DNA of 64,000 nt from Halomonas sp. 1513 (lineage in GTDB: Bacteria; Pseudomonadota; Gammaproteobacteria; Pseudomonadales; Halomonadaceae). Each line of letters begins with the position of its first letter. Positions within the stretch are counted from its first letter, which is position 1. The notes beneath the pieces are model-generated. The model was not told where the DNA came from, searched no databases, and saw only the letters and a program-made list of their open reading frames with translations. Below are positions 24,947-34,033 of this stretch, in pieces. The position numbers and the translations under genes were made by a program. The stretch lies in contig CP019326.1 in assembly GCA_001971685.1 (NCBI GenBank), positions 1,178,001 to 1,242,000 of the forward strand, in the 5' to 3' direction.

Positions 24947-25987
24947 ATGTCGCACGATGTCAACGTCGCCGTGGTCGGCTACGGTTTCGCCAGCCAGACC
25001 TTCCATGTGCCGCTGATTCTCGCTACCCCCGGCCTGCAGTTGACCGCGGTGTCGTCCAGCGATGCCGCCAAGGTCGCGGCGGCACTGCCCGAGGTGGCCG
25101 TGGCGGCCACGCCCCAGGCGCTGTTTGCCCGCGACGACGTCGATCTGGTGGTGATTCCGACCCCCAACGAGACCCATTTCACGCTGGCCAAGGCGGCCCT
25201 GGCGGCGGGCAAGCACGTGGTGCTCGATAAGCCGTTCACGGTGACCCTGGCCGAAGCCAAGCAGCTCAAGAGCCTGGCCGACGACGCCGGGCGGCGCCTG
25301 TCGGTATTCCACAATCGCCGCTGGGACAGCGATTTCATGACCCTCAAGGCGCTGCTGGCCAGCGGTGAGCTGGGCCGGGTGGTGAGCCTCGAGTCGCGCT
25401 TCGACCGCTTTCGCCCGGCGGTGCGCGACCGCTGGCGCGAGAAGCCGCGCCCCGGCGGTGGCATCTGGTACGACCTGGGCCCACACCTGCTCGACCAGGC
25501 CTGCGAGCTGTTCGGCATGCCCCGTGCCATCCAGCTCAACCTGGCCAGGCAGCGCGACGAGGCCAGCGTCGAGGACGACTTCCTGTGTCTGCTCGACTAC
25601 CCGAGCTGTCGGGTCAGCCTGGCCGCCAGCGCCCTGGTCGCCGCCGAGACGCCGCGCTTTCGTGTTCACGGTACTCAGGGCAGCTACGTCAAGTACGGCC
25701 TCGATCCCCAGGAAGCGCGGCTCAAGGCCGGCGAGACGCCGGCACCGGCATGGGGCGTGGATCTTCGTGACGGCTCTCTCAGCCTCGCCGAAGGCAGCGA
25801 GGGGCAAGTCCGCGAAGCGTCTCATGCCACGCTGCCTGGCGACTACCTGGCCTACTACCGCGGCGTGGTCGCGGCCTTGAGCGGCAGCGGCGAGATGCCG
25901 GTCAGCGTCGAGGATGCGCTGCGCTCCATGCGCCTGCTAGAGGCGGGGCTCGACAGCCATCGCCAGGGCCGCTGGGTTAGCCTCTGA
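24947..25987 (+). CDS. Gfo/Idh/MocA-family oxidoreductase
   Basis: This 346-residue NAD(P)-dependent dehydrogenase resembles E. coli YdgJ. The Rossmann domain shows VAVVGYGFASQTFHVPLI (about 7-24), and the family motif HVVLDKPFT (about 91-99, Lys catalytic) is present. A C-terminal alpha/beta domain holds FHNRRWDSDF and GGGIWYDLGPHLLDQ. Substrates in this family are usually sugars, inositols or related polyols; none can be named here. The ATG at 24947 follows AAGGAG by 5 bases; a GTG at 24941 overlaps that site. The 3' end lies 4 bases from the convergent nudE. Confidence 0.8.
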   Translation: MSHDVNVAVVGYGFASQTFHVPLILATPGLQLTAVSSSDAAKVAAALPEVAVAATPQALFARDDVDLVVIPTPNETHFTLAKAALAAGKHVVLDKPFTVTLAEAKQLKSLADDAGRRLSVFHNRRWDSDFMTLKALLASGELGRVVSLESRFDRFRPAVRDRWREKPRPGGGIWYDLGPHLLDQACELFGMPRAIQLNLARQRDEASVEDDFLCLLDYPSCRVSLAASALVAAETPRFRVHGTQGSYVKYGLDPQEARLKAGETPAPAWGVDLRDGSLSLAEGSEGQVREASHATLPGDYLAYYRGVVAALSGSGEMPVSVEDALRSMRLLEAGLDSHRQGRWVSL

Positions 25988-25991
25988 GGGA

Positions 25992-26570
25992 CTACCACAG
26001 GTCCAGCCCCTCGCGTCGCTCGCGCAGCAGGTCGCGGGCGATGTATAGCGCGGCGATGGCGCGCGCTTCATGGAAGTCGTCGCGGGCCAGCAGCGCCGGC
26101 AGCTCGTCGATGGCGTGGGTCTCGACGATCAGCGGCTCCGGCTCGTCGCCGGGCAGGCGCTTGGGGTAGAGGTCGGTGGCCAGCATCACCTGCATGCGGT
26201 GGCGCATGTAGTTGGGCGCCAGCGACAGCTCGGCCAGCGGCTCGATGCTATTGGCGCCGAAGCCGCACTCCTCCATCAGCTCGCGGTTGGCGGCGCCGAC
26301 GATGTCCTCGCCGGGGTCGACCAGCCCCTTGGGCAGGGTCAGCACATAGTCCTCGAAGCCCGCGGCGTATTCGCGGATCAGCAGCACATGCTCCGGGTCG
26401 GGCATGGCCACGATCATCACCGCGCCGTGGTCGCTGCCCATCAGCCGCTCGAAGGTGCGCTCTTCACCGTTGGAGAATCTGAGCTCCAGCTGCTCGACGT
26501 TGAACAGTCGGCTGCGCGCGACCTCCTGGCGCGACAGGATCTGGGGCTTTTGCAGATAGGGTGCTGGCAT
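25992..26570 (-). CDS. nudE: ADP compounds hydrolase NudE
   Basis: This 192-residue Nudix hydrolase matches NudE along its length: LQKPQILSRQEVARSRLFNVE at the N-terminus, and the Nudix box GLVDPGEDIVGAANRELMEECGFG (about 97-120), then LAPNYMRHRM and LYPKRLPGDEPEP. It splits ADP-ribose, Ap3A and NADH-type dinucleotides in the cytoplasm. The ATG at 26570 follows AGGAG; a longer upstream frame is unsupported. It is divergent from yrfG by 93 bp, as in many gammaproteobacteria, where nudE, yrfG, hslR and hslO are adjacent. Confidence 0.92.
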   Translation of the reverse strand: MPAPYLQKPQILSRQEVARSRLFNVEQLELRFSNGEERTFERLMGSDHGAVMIVAMPDPEHVLLIREYAAGFEDYVLTLPKGLVDPGEDIVGAANRELMEECGFGANSIEPLAELSLAPNYMRHRMQVMLATDLYPKRLPGDEPEPLIVETHAIDELPALLARDDFHEARAIAALYIARDLLRERREGLDLW

Positions 26571-26663
26571 GGTGACTCCTGGCAGGCCGCGTGGCGGGCC
26601 GTGTCTCGGCCCATCGGTTCGCGTACAATACCACTCTCGATTCACCACTGCGGAGCCCTGAGC

Positions 26664-27329
26664 ATGATCGACTGGCGGGCCATCGACACCGTGCTGCTGG
26701 ACATGGACGGTACGCTGCTGGATTTACACTTCGACAGCCACTTCTGGCTCGAGCACCTGCCGCGGCGCTATGCCGAGCTGCATCGCCTCGACGCCGCCGC
26801 CCAGGACGCGCTCAAGGCGCGCATCATCGGCGAGCAGGGCACCCTCAACTGGTACAGCCTGAGCTACTGGAGTGACGAGCTGAACGTCGATATCGTCGCC
26901 CTCAAGCGCGAGGTGCAGCACCTGATCGGGCTGCGCAGCGACGCCCTGGACTTTCTCAAGTGGCTCAAGCGCGCCCACCCGCGGGTGGTGCTGGCGACCA
27001 ACGCCGACCGCGCCAGCCTGGGGCTCAAGCTGCCGCTGACCGGGCTCGAGGCATACCTCGATGCGATCGTCTCCTCGGCGGACCTGGGGGTGGCCAAGGA
27101 GGCCCAGGAGTTCTGGTTCGAGCTGCAGGAGGTCGAACCCTTCGATCCCGCCCGCACCCTGTTCATCGACGACAACCCCCACGTGCTGGAGAGCGCCCGC
27201 GAGTACGGCATTCGCCACCTGCTGGGCATCAAGCAGCCCGACAGCAGCCGGCCAGAGAAGGCCCTCGAGGAGTTCATCGCCCTGGATCGCTTTGCCACCA
27301 TACTGCCCGATGAGCGACCACCGCATTGA
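26664..27329 (+). CDS. yrfG: GMP/IMP 5'-nucleotidase YrfG (HAD family)
   Basis: This 221-residue HAD phosphatase shows the nucleophile motif LLDMDGTLLDLHFD (D13, D15 region), a threonine/lysine motif region and FIDDNPHVLESA near the C-terminus. Its sequence and its neighbours (nudE, hslR, hslO) match YrfG of E. coli, a purine nucleotidase acting on GMP and IMP. GGAG lies 8 bases before the ATG at 26664. hslR follows after 15 bases, so these are probably one operon. Confidence 0.9.
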   Translation: MIDWRAIDTVLLDMDGTLLDLHFDSHFWLEHLPRRYAELHRLDAAAQDALKARIIGEQGTLNWYSLSYWSDELNVDIVALKREVQHLIGLRSDALDFLKWLKRAHPRVVLATNADRASLGLKLPLTGLEAYLDAIVSSADLGVAKEAQEFWFELQEVEPFDPARTLFIDDNPHVLESAREYGIRHLLGIKQPDSSRPEKALEEFIALDRFATILPDERPPH

Positions 27330-27344
27330 AGGATGGAGAGCGCC

Positions 27345-27734
27345 ATGGATAACGTCCGACTCGACAAGTGGCTGTGGGCCGCGCGTTTCTTCAAGACCCG
27401 GCAGCTGGCCAAGAAGGCCATCGAGGGCGGCAAGGTGCACTACAACGGCGCCCGCGCCAAGACCAGCAAGAACGTCGAGACCGGCGCCCTGGTGCGGGTG
27501 CCCCAGGGCTGGGACATCCTCGAGGTCGAGGTGGTGGCGCTCTCCGGCCAGCGCCGCGGCGCCCCCGAGGCCCGCGAGCTGTATCGCGAGACCGCCGACA
27601 GCGTGGCGCGCCGCGAGCGCGAAGCCGAAGCGCGGCGGCTCACCAACCAGGCCATGCAGCATCCCCTCAAGCGCCCCGACAAGAAGCAGCGCCGCGAGAT
27701 CACCCGTTTTCAGCGCCGTCAGGGCGACGACTGA
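27345..27734 (+). CDS. hslR: Ribosome-associated heat-shock protein Hsp15
   Basis: This 129-residue S4-domain RNA-binding protein rescues 50S subunits carrying stalled nascent chains after heat shock. The S4 motif is N-terminal (VRLDKWLWAARFFKTRQLAKKAIEGGKVHYNG), followed by a basic helical tail rich in Arg and Lys. The ATG at 27345 is preferred because GGAGAG sits just upstream; an ATG at 27333 lies before that site. It sits in the yrfG-hslR-hslO order common in gammaproteobacteria. Confidence 0.93.
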   Translation: MDNVRLDKWLWAARFFKTRQLAKKAIEGGKVHYNGARAKTSKNVETGALVRVPQGWDILEVEVVALSGQRRGAPEARELYRETADSVARREREAEARRLTNQAMQHPLKRPDKKQRREITRFQRRQGDD

Positions 27735-27761
27735 CCGTTCTACTGTTCAACCGAGAGTCCC

Positions 27762-28637
27762 ATGACCGACCAGATTCAGCGTTTTCTCTTCGATGGTACC
27801 AATGTGCGCGGCGAGATCGTGCAGCTCGACCGCGTCTACCAGGAGGTGCTCGACCGTCACGCCTACCCGCTGGCGGTGAGCCGCCAGCTCGGCGAGCTGC
27901 TGGCCGCGGTGGCGCTGCTCACCGAGACTGTCAAGCTCGACGGTACCCTGAGCATCGAGGTGCGCGGCGACGGCCCCCTCGAACTGCTGATGGCCGAGTC
28001 CAACCCCGGCGGTGAAATGCGCGCCATTGCGCGCCTCGGCGAAGGCCAGGCGCTGCCCGCCGACGACGCAGCGTTCAAGGAGCTGCTGGGCGCCGGACGC
28101 ATCGTGATCACCCTCGACCCCCGCGAGGGCAAGCGCTACCAGGGCATCGTCGAGCTCTCCGCCGACAGCCTGAGCGGCTGCCTCGAGGCCTATTTCAGCC
28201 AGTCGGAGCAGCTGCCGACCCGGCTATGGCTGGCCGCCGACGGCGCGCGGGCCGCCGGCCTGCTGCTCCAGCAACTGCCTGACGACGCCAACCATCACGA
28301 CCCGGATGCCTGGGAGCGCAGCGTGCACCTCGCCGCGACCCTGCAGCACAGCGAGCTGCTCGAGCTCGACGCCGAGACGCTGCTGTTCAGGCTCTATCAC
28401 GAGGAGCAGGCGCGGGTGTTTCCGCCCAAGCCGCTGCGCTTCGGCTGCAACTGCTCGCGGGAACGCATCGCCCAGGCGCTCTACAGCTTGGGTGCCGAGG
28501 AGCTGCGCCAGATCCTCGAGGAGCAGCAGGCCATCGACACCCAGTGCCACTTCTGCCATACCCGCTATCACTTCGGTGCTGCCGAGATCGAGGCCTTGAT
28601 CGAGGCGCCGGATGCTCCCCCTCCCACGCTGCACTGA
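27762..28637 (+). CDS. hslO: Redox-regulated chaperone Hsp33
   Basis: This 291-residue cytoplasmic holdase is activated by oxidation. The N-terminal chaperone domain begins [18 protein letters not shown]. The C-terminal zinc switch has [10 protein letters not shown] and [10 protein letters not shown], giving the four zinc cysteines in the CXC-X(n)-CXXC pattern of Hsp33. GAGAG precedes the ATG. It ends the yrfG-hslR-hslO operon; the 251-bp gap to pckA contains a large imperfect hairpin and the pckA promoter. Confidence 0.95.
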   Translation: MTDQIQRFLFDGTNVRGEIVQLDRVYQEVLDRHAYPLAVSRQLGELLAAVALLTETVKLDGTLSIEVRGDGPLELLMAESNPGGEMRAIARLGEGQALPADDAAFKELLGAGRIVITLDPREGKRYQGIVELSADSLSGCLEAYFSQSEQLPTRLWLAADGARAAGLLLQQLPDDANHHDPDAWERSVHLAATLQHSELLELDAETLLFRLYHEEQARVFPPKPLRFGCNCSRERIAQALYSLGAEELRQILEEQQAIDTQCHFCHTRYHFGAAEIEALIEAPDAPPPTLH

Positions 28638-28658
28638 CGGCCGCCACCCCGACGGTTG

Positions 28659-28725
28659 GCAAGGCGCCAAACGCGCGGCATGTAGTAGTAAAACTACAAG
28701 AAATGCCGCGAAATGCGCCGTTTGC
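28659..28725. repeat. Long imperfect hairpin between hslO and pckA
   Basis: Three nested pairings share one axis: GGCGC (28663-28667) with GCGCC (28715-28719), CGCGGCAT (28674-28681) with ATGCCGCG (28703-28710), and TGTAGT (28681-28686) with ACTACA (28693-28698). The outer GCAA of 28659-28662 can pair with TTGC near 28722. CTACAAGAA also occurs twice (28694-28702, 28725-28733). It lies just upstream of, and partly in, the pckA promoter, so it may be the hslO 3' end or a regulatory structure. Confidence 0.5.
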
Positions 28726-28749
28726 TACAAGAATTGTTTTTGCCATAAT
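28722..28749 (+). promoter_or_regulatory. Promoter of pckA (sigma-70, extended -10)
   Basis: The -35 TTGCTA (28722-28727) and -10 CATAAT (28744-28749) are 16 bp apart, and TG at 28741-28742 gives an extended -10. The leader to the pckA ATG would be about 130 bases. Confidence 0.6.
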
Positions 28750-28888
28750 GGCCGCCCCTTTGACGCGATCGCCCGCCGCCCCACCAGAAACGAGCCCACT
28801 CGTTCACCGGCGGGCCATCAGGCACTCAGTGCGTCGTCAGACGCCCGGCTAACGAGAGAGAATCGGCCGCAAGGCCCAGGACACCAAC

Positions 28889-30475
28889 ATGACCACGACC
28901 CAAGCCGCACCCGCCGCCGCGCACCAACCATCCGACACGCCCATGCGTTACACCAACCTCAGCCACGCTGAGCTAACCGAGCGAGCGGTCAAGCGCGGAG
29001 AAGGGCGGCTTGCCGCCAACGGCGCCCTGGTGGTGAACACCGGCAAGCGCACCGGGCGCTCCACCGCAGATCGCTTCATCGTCGACGAGCCCTCGACCCG
29101 CGGCCAGATCGAGTGGGGCAGCGTCAACCGGCCGTTCAACGCCGAGGCGTTCGAGGCGCTGTGGCAACGCGTCGATGCCTACCTCGCCGAGCGCGATCAC
29201 TTCGTCTCCGAGCTGCACGTCGGCGCCGACCCCCAGCACTACCTGCCGATTCGCACCGTCACCGAGACCGCCTGGCACAACCTGTTCGGGCGTACCATGT
29301 TCGTGCGCCCGGCGGCCTACAACCCGGCCCGCAAGGACGAGTGGACGATTCTCAATGCCGCCGATTTCGTCTGCGATCCGGCCCGCGACGCCACCCATTC
29401 CGAGTCCACGGTAATCATCGACTTCGCCGGTCGGCGGGTGCTGATCGCCGGCATGCGCTACGCCGGCGAGATGAAGAAGGCGATGTTCTCGGTACAGAAC
29501 TTCCTGCTGCCGGACTCCGACGTGCTGCCCATGCACTGCTCGGCCAACGTCGGTGAAGATGGCGAGACCACGCTGTTCTTCGGCCTCTCCGGCACCGGCA
29601 AGACCACGCTCTCCGCCGACCCGGGCCGCTACCTGATCGGCGACGACGAGCACGGCTGGGGCGAGGGCACGGTGTTCAACATGGAGGGCGGCTGCTACGC
29701 CAAGTGCATCGACCTCTCGGAGAAGAACGAGCCGGTGATCTGGCAGGCCATCAAGTTTGGCGCGGTGCTCGAGAACGTGGTCCTCGACGACCGCCGCGAG
29801 CCCAACTACGCCGACGATAGCCTGACCCAGAACTCGCGGGCCGCCTATCCGCTGGAGCACGTCGCCAAGCGGGTCGCCGAGAATCGCGCCGGCGAGCCCA
29901 GCGCGATCATCTTCCTTACCTGCGACATGTCCGGCGTGCTGCCGCCGGTGTCAGTGCTGTCCAAGGAGGCCGCCGCTTACCACTTCCTGTCGGGCTATAC
30001 CGCCAAGGTGGGGTCCACCGAGATGGGCTCGTCCTCGGGCCTCGAGGCGACCTTCTCGACCTGCTTCGGTGCGCCGTTCTTCCCGCGCCCGGCCCGCGAG
30101 TACGCCGACCTGCTGATCAAGCGCGTCGAGGCCTACGACTCGCAGGTCTACCTGGTCAACACCGGCTGGACCGGCGGCGCCTACGGTCAGGGCGGCACGC
30201 GTTTCTCGATTCCCACCACCCGCGCCATCATCAGTGCGATCCAGTCCGGCGTGCTGCGCGAGGCCGAGACGCGCACCGTTGAAGGCCTCAACCTCGCCGT
30301 GCCGGTAGCGGTGCCCGGCGTCGACTCGAGCCTGCTCGATCCGCGCCAGACCTGGGCCGACCAGACCGCTTACCAGCGCCAGATGCAGGACCTGGTAGCC
30401 AAGTTCGTCGACAACTTCAAGAAGTTCGCCGGCGTCGATGCGGCCATCGTTGCTGCCGGGCCGCGTCTCGACTGA
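28889..30475 (+). CDS. pckA: Phosphoenolpyruvate carboxykinase (ATP)
   Basis: This 528-residue cytoplasmic enzyme converts oxaloacetate and ATP to phosphoenolpyruvate and CO2, the first step of gluconeogenesis. Motifs: the kinase P-loop [14 protein letters not shown] (232-245), the metal site IGDDEHGW just after it, [15 protein letters not shown] near residue 45, and [13 protein letters not shown] for adenine binding. A short Ala/Pro-rich N-terminal tail of about 18 residues precedes the domain. AGGA lies about 8 bases before the ATG. It is a single-gene unit with its own promoter (28722) and a hairpin after the stop. Confidence 0.96.
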   Translation: MTTTQAAPAAAHQPSDTPMRYTNLSHAELTERAVKRGEGRLAANGALVVNTGKRTGRSTADRFIVDEPSTRGQIEWGSVNRPFNAEAFEALWQRVDAYLAERDHFVSELHVGADPQHYLPIRTVTETAWHNLFGRTMFVRPAAYNPARKDEWTILNAADFVCDPARDATHSESTVIIDFAGRRVLIAGMRYAGEMKKAMFSVQNFLLPDSDVLPMHCSANVGEDGETTLFFGLSGTGKTTLSADPGRYLIGDDEHGWGEGTVFNMEGGCYAKCIDLSEKNEPVIWQAIKFGAVLENVVLDDRREPNYADDSLTQNSRAAYPLEHVAKRVAENRAGEPSAIIFLTCDMSGVLPPVSVLSKEAAAYHFLSGYTAKVGSTEMGSSSGLEATFSTCFGAPFFPRPAREYADLLIKRVEAYDSQVYLVNTGWTGGAYGQGGTRFSIPTTRAIISAIQSGVLREAETRTVEGLNLAVPVAVPGVDSSLLDPRQTWADQTAYQRQMQDLVAKFVDNFKKFAGVDAAIVAAGPRLD

Positions 30476-30509
30476 CGGCTGCTGAACCCCTCGCAACGCC
30501 GAGGGTCTG

Positions 30510-30542
30510 AACGAGGGGAAGCGCCAAACGCTTCCCCTCGTT
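30510..30542 (+). terminator. Terminator-like hairpin after pckA
   Basis: A 14-bp perfect stem (AACGAGGGGAAGCG, 30510-30523, with its complement at 30529-30542) closes a 5-base CCAAA loop. It is not followed by a T-run, so efficiency is uncertain. It sits 35 bases after the pckA stop and before msrB. Confidence 0.7.
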
Positions 30543-30592
30543 GCGTAGGGTAGGTGCCGACGAGGTCTCACCGCACGGGAGGGGAGGGTAGA

Positions 30593-31090
30593 ATGAAGCG
30601 ACGTCAGTTTATGGGACTGCTGGGGGTAGGCGGCCTGGCCGGACTGCTGCCCGGCGTGGCGCTGGGGCGCCCCAAGCTCGATCTCGAGCCGGCGCCCGGC
30701 CTTGAACCGCTGGAGCTCAGTGACGACGAGTGGCGCGAGCGGCTGACCCCCGAGCAGTACGAGATCCTGCGCGACCACGGTACCGAGCGGGCCTTCTCGA
30801 GCCCGCTGGACAAGGAGTGGGGCGACGGCGAGTATCGCTGCGCGGGCTGCGATCTGCTGCTCTTCACCAGCGACATGAAGTATGACTCCAAAACCGGCTG
30901 GCCGAGCTTCTTCGAGCACGTCGAGGGGCATCTGCTGACCCAGGTCGACTACTTCCTGTTCTTCCCGCGTACCGAGTACCACTGCGCGCGCTGCAAGGGC
31001 CATCAGGGCCATGTGTTCGACGACGGCCCCGATCCCACCGGGCTGCGCTGGTGCAACAACGGCCTGGCGCTGCGCTTCGTGCCGGCGTGA
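30593..31090 (+). CDS. msrB: Peptide-methionine (R)-S-oxide reductase MsrB with Tat-like signal
   Basis: This 165-residue MsrB repairs methionine R-sulfoxide. The zinc site C83, C86, C131, C134 (CAGC, CARC), KTGWPSF and the catalytic C154 (RWCNNGLALRF) are all present. The N-terminus is MKRRQFMGLLGVGGLAGLLPG: a twin-arginine motif RRQFM followed by a moderately hydrophobic stretch and ALG, so the enzyme is probably exported by Tat or anchored outside the cytoplasm. Cytoplasmic MsrB proteins lack this. The ATG at 30593 follows a strong purine-rich site (GGAGGGGAGGG, 30578-30588). Periplasmic use needs an electron source that is not evident here. Confidence 0.88.
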   Translation: MKRRQFMGLLGVGGLAGLLPGVALGRPKLDLEPAPGLEPLELSDDEWRERLTPEQYEILRDHGTERAFSSPLDKEWGDGEYRCAGCDLLLFTSDMKYDSKTGWPSFFEHVEGHLLTQVDYFLFFPRTEYHCARCKGHQGHVFDDGPDPTGLRWCNNGLALRFVPA

Positions 31091-31109
31091 TCAGACCCGC
31101 GGAAACCGC

Positions 31110-32327
31110 TCAGGACCAGCGCCGGGCATTGTCCGCCTCGGCGCGCTCGAAGGCCGGGCGCAGGCGTACCACGATAACCAGTACCGCCAGCAGCGCGGCC
31201 CCGGCCAGCAGGAAGGTCAGGGTGAAGCCGACCAGCTCGGCGATCACCCCGAGCACCAGCGGTGCCAGCACCTGGGCGCCGCGGTTGCCCATCAGGCGCA
31301 TGCCCAGCGCGCTGGAGCGCTGCTCGGGGTGAACGTGCTCGGCGAGGATCACCATCGACAGCGGCTGCGAGATCCCCGAGCCCATGCCGACCAGGATCGC
31401 CAGCACGGCCAGTGCCGCCACGCTGCCGGTCATGCCGGTCCACATCAGCCCCATGGCCACCGCCGCCAGCGAGGCGATCATGGTCCTGGCGCGACCGCCC
31501 AGCGCCTGGATGACCTGCGGCATGACGGGGCGAATCACCATCGCCGCCAGCGCCCGCAGGCTGACCAGCACGCCGATCAGCGTCGCCGAGAAGGTCAGTT
31601 CCTCGAGGTAGACCGGCAGGAAGGCGGCATGCGCGCCGAGCGCGAAGAGTACCGCCACGGTCACTGCGATCGACATCTGTACGCCGATATTGTCGCGCAG
31701 CAGTGAGGCCTGGGCACGATAGCCGAGCAGCGAGCGCGGCGTGGCGTGTCCGCGGCGGGCGTTGCCGACGAAGAAGCAGGAACTCACCAGGCTGATCGCC
31801 GGGATGGCACCGATGGTGGCGAACACCCAGGCCATCGACAGGCTGTCGATCATGTAGCCGGCGAGCAGCGGGCCGATCAACTGGCCACCCGACAGACACA
31901 TGGTGTACCAGCCGAAGTAGCGCTCCAGAGCACGCCCGCGGCCCAGCCCGGCGACCACCGACTGGGCAGCGATCACCATTACCACGTGGGCCAGGCCGAT
32001 GGTGATCTGGGTGGCCACCAGCCCGCTGAAGGTGGGAGCGGCCAGGCTCAACCAGGGGCCGATCATCATGCCGATGGCGCCGATGAAGAACACCTTCTGC
32101 GGCCCGACCCGGGTGACGATGCCGCCCAGCGGAATCGCCAATACCAGCGGCAGCAGATACGGCGCCGAAAGGATCACCCCCACCAGCGACGGGCTGGCGC
32201 CCAGCTCTAGCGCCCGCAGCGGCACCGCCAGCAGCAGCATGGTCTGGGACACGAACACGCTGGTCAGGCCGATGCAGACCATCACCAGGTTGCGAATCGC
32301 GCTGCGGTCCGGCGGGCTATCGTCCAT
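31110..32327 (-). CDS. Major facilitator superfamily transporter
   Basis: This 405-residue inner-membrane protein has about 12 hydrophobic segments and an MFS loop signature after the second one (GGIVTRVGPQKVF). AAGGAGAG precedes the ATG. It begins 30 bases after the TPP-enzyme stop on the same strand, so it is the last gene of the SDR-TPP-MFS unit. Its type recalls drug or metabolite exporters rather than the citrate/H+ symporter TcuC of Salmonella, so it may export a pathway side product or import the substrate. Direction and substrate cannot be read from sequence. Confidence 0.8.
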   Translation of the reverse strand: MDDSPPDRSAIRNLVMVCIGLTSVFVSQTMLLLAVPLRALELGASPSLVGVILSAPYLLPLVLAIPLGGIVTRVGPQKVFFIGAIGMMIGPWLSLAAPTFSGLVATQITIGLAHVVMVIAAQSVVAGLGRGRALERYFGWYTMCLSGGQLIGPLLAGYMIDSLSMAWVFATIGAIPAISLVSSCFFVGNARRGHATPRSLLGYRAQASLLRDNIGVQMSIAVTVAVLFALGAHAAFLPVYLEELTFSATLIGVLVSLRALAAMVIRPVMPQVIQALGGRARTMIASLAAVAMGLMWTGMTGSVAALAVLAILVGMGSGISQPLSMVILAEHVHPEQRSSALGMRLMGNRGAQVLAPLVLGVIAELVGFTLTFLLAGAALLAVLVIVVRLRPAFERAEADNARRWS

Positions 32328-32357
32328 GACTCTCCTTGCGTGGCCTTTGGCGGCGGC

Positions 32358-33998
32358 TCAGGCCTTGAACAGCACCGGGGCCAGCTGCTGCTTGTCGATC
32401 ATCACGTCGACCACCGCCGGGCCGTCGGCGGCGAAGGCGCGCTGCATGGCGGCTTCCAGGTCGCCGGGCCGGGTTACCTGCTCGCCGTGGGCGCCGAAGG
32501 CGCGGGCCAGGACGCCGAAATCGGGATTCTGGTAGTCGACGGCGAAATGCCGACCGTCGTAGTGGGCATCCTGGAAGGCGCGCTCGTTGCCGAGCCCCTG
32601 GTCGTTGATCACCACGGCGACCAGCTTGATCTTCTCGCGCACCGCGGTTTCGAGTTCGCCGATGTTGCACATGAAGCCCATGTCGCCCTGCACCGCCAGC
32701 ACCGGTACCTCGGGACGGGCCAGCGCAGCACCCAGTGCGGTGGGGAAGCCGGCACCCACCGCCGCCCAGTTGTCGATGAACATGTAGGTGTCCGGGGCGT
32801 AGCTGACGAAGTGCTGGCGCACGTGCTTGCCGGCGTTACCGGCGTCGACCACCATGATACCGCCTTTGGGCAGGGTACGCCTGAGCACGTCGGCAACGAA
32901 CGGCGGCTGGATCGGCTCGGCATGAGGGTCGATCAACGCCTGGCGCTCCTCTTCCCAGCGCGCCACTTCGGCGGCCACGTCGACCCAGTTCCACTGCTGG
33001 CCGTCGAGGCGTGCGCTAAGGCCGGCCAGAAAGCTCGGCGTGCTGCCTACCGCGGCGACATCCACCGGAAAGACCGTGCCGATGGGGTCGACGCTGGCCG
33101 CCTGATGGATGAGGGTAGCCTCCTCGCGAATCAGGCCATGCTTGAAGGTGGTCGAGAACAGATCCATACGCGCGCCCACCGCGATCACCACGTCGGCCTG
33201 CTTGACCACCCGATTGGCGCTGTTCCAGCCGTTGCGCCCCAGCGGTCCGGCCGCCAAGGGGTGCGAGGTGGGGAAGGCGTCGGGGCTGAACTGCAGCGGT
33301 GCGACCGGGATGCTGTGCTGCTCGGCAAAGGCGATCAGTGCGGCGCTGGCGCGCTCGCGAAGCACGCCGCTGCCGGCCAGGATCACCGGGCGCTCGGCCT
33401 TGGCCAACAGCGCTGCGGCCTGGTCGAGGCAGCTGCCGGCCACTTCGGGCAATACGCTGGCGCGGTACTGCTGCGGAGACTGCGCCTCGGCCTCGACCTC
33501 GGCGCGGTAGATGGCGGTTGAAGCCTCCAGATGAACCGGACCCGGTGGTTCGGCAAGCGCCGTGCGAAACGCCTTGCGCAGCGCTTCCTGGGCCTTGTTG
33601 GGGCCAGTAATGGAGTAAGCCCACTTGGTGATCGGCTTGAAGAAGGTGATCTGGTCCATTTCCTGGCTGGCGTCTTTTTCGCGCAGCCACTCCTCCTGCA
33701 GGCCGTTGATGCCGATCAGCGGCACGTTACCGCGATAGGCGGCACCAAAGGGCGTGGCCATGTTGGTGACGCCGGGCCCCTCGGTGGCGGTGACCACCGC
33801 CGGGCGCTGGCCGGCGCGAGCGTAACCGTAGGCCATGAAAGCCGCGCCCTGCTCGTGACGAGTGAGGATGAAGCGCATCTCGGGCGTTTCGCGGATCACG
33901 TCGAGTAGCGCCAGGTTCTGGGTGCCGGGAATACCGAATACGTGGGTGACGCCTTCGCGGCGTAGGCCGTCGATCAAGGTTTGTGCAACGCTGGGCAT
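32358..33998 (-). CDS. Thiamine-pyrophosphate-dependent enzyme, acetolactate-synthase/2-oxoacid-decarboxylase type
   Basis: This 546-residue cytoplasmic protein has the three-domain layout of acetolactate synthase-like enzymes. The N-terminal pyrimidine domain has FGIPGT and the catalytic Glu E49 (TRHEQGAAFMA), a central Rossmann domain follows, and the C-terminal domain binds TPP-Mg through GDMGF (438-442) and NDQ (465-467). GDM...ND is a slight departure from the common GDG...NN. The family includes benzoylformate, oxalyl-CoA and sulfopyruvate decarboxylases and carboligases. Here it lies between an SDR and an MFS gene, opposite a TTT transporter and an aldehyde dehydrogenase, so non-oxidative decarboxylation of a 2-oxoacid to an aldehyde is a sensible but unproven role. 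Confidence 0.75.
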   Translation of the reverse strand: MPSVAQTLIDGLRREGVTHVFGIPGTQNLALLDVIRETPEMRFILTRHEQGAAFMAYGYARAGQRPAVVTATEGPGVTNMATPFGAAYRGNVPLIGINGLQEEWLREKDASQEMDQITFFKPITKWAYSITGPNKAQEALRKAFRTALAEPPGPVHLEASTAIYRAEVEAEAQSPQQYRASVLPEVAGSCLDQAAALLAKAERPVILAGSGVLRERASAALIAFAEQHSIPVAPLQFSPDAFPTSHPLAAGPLGRNGWNSANRVVKQADVVIAVGARMDLFSTTFKHGLIREEATLIHQAASVDPIGTVFPVDVAAVGSTPSFLAGLSARLDGQQWNWVDVAAEVARWEEERQALIDPHAEPIQPPFVADVLRRTLPKGGIMVVDAGNAGKHVRQHFVSYAPDTYMFIDNWAAVGAGFPTALGAALARPEVPVLAVQGDMGFMCNIGELETAVREKIKLVAVVINDQGLGNERAFQDAHYDGRHFAVDYQNPDFGVLARAFGAHGEQVTRPGDLEAAMQRAFAADGPAVVDVMIDKQQLAPVLFKA

Positions 33999-34033
33999 GG
34001 TGAATCTCCTAGTGCTTGTTGTTGGTTGGTGGG

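Noticed and set aside
31110..32327. MFS gene as the TcuC tricarballylate symporter
   Set aside because: It lacks resemblance to the citrate/H+ symporter subfamily and belongs to the SDR-TPP transcription unit, not to tcuAB.
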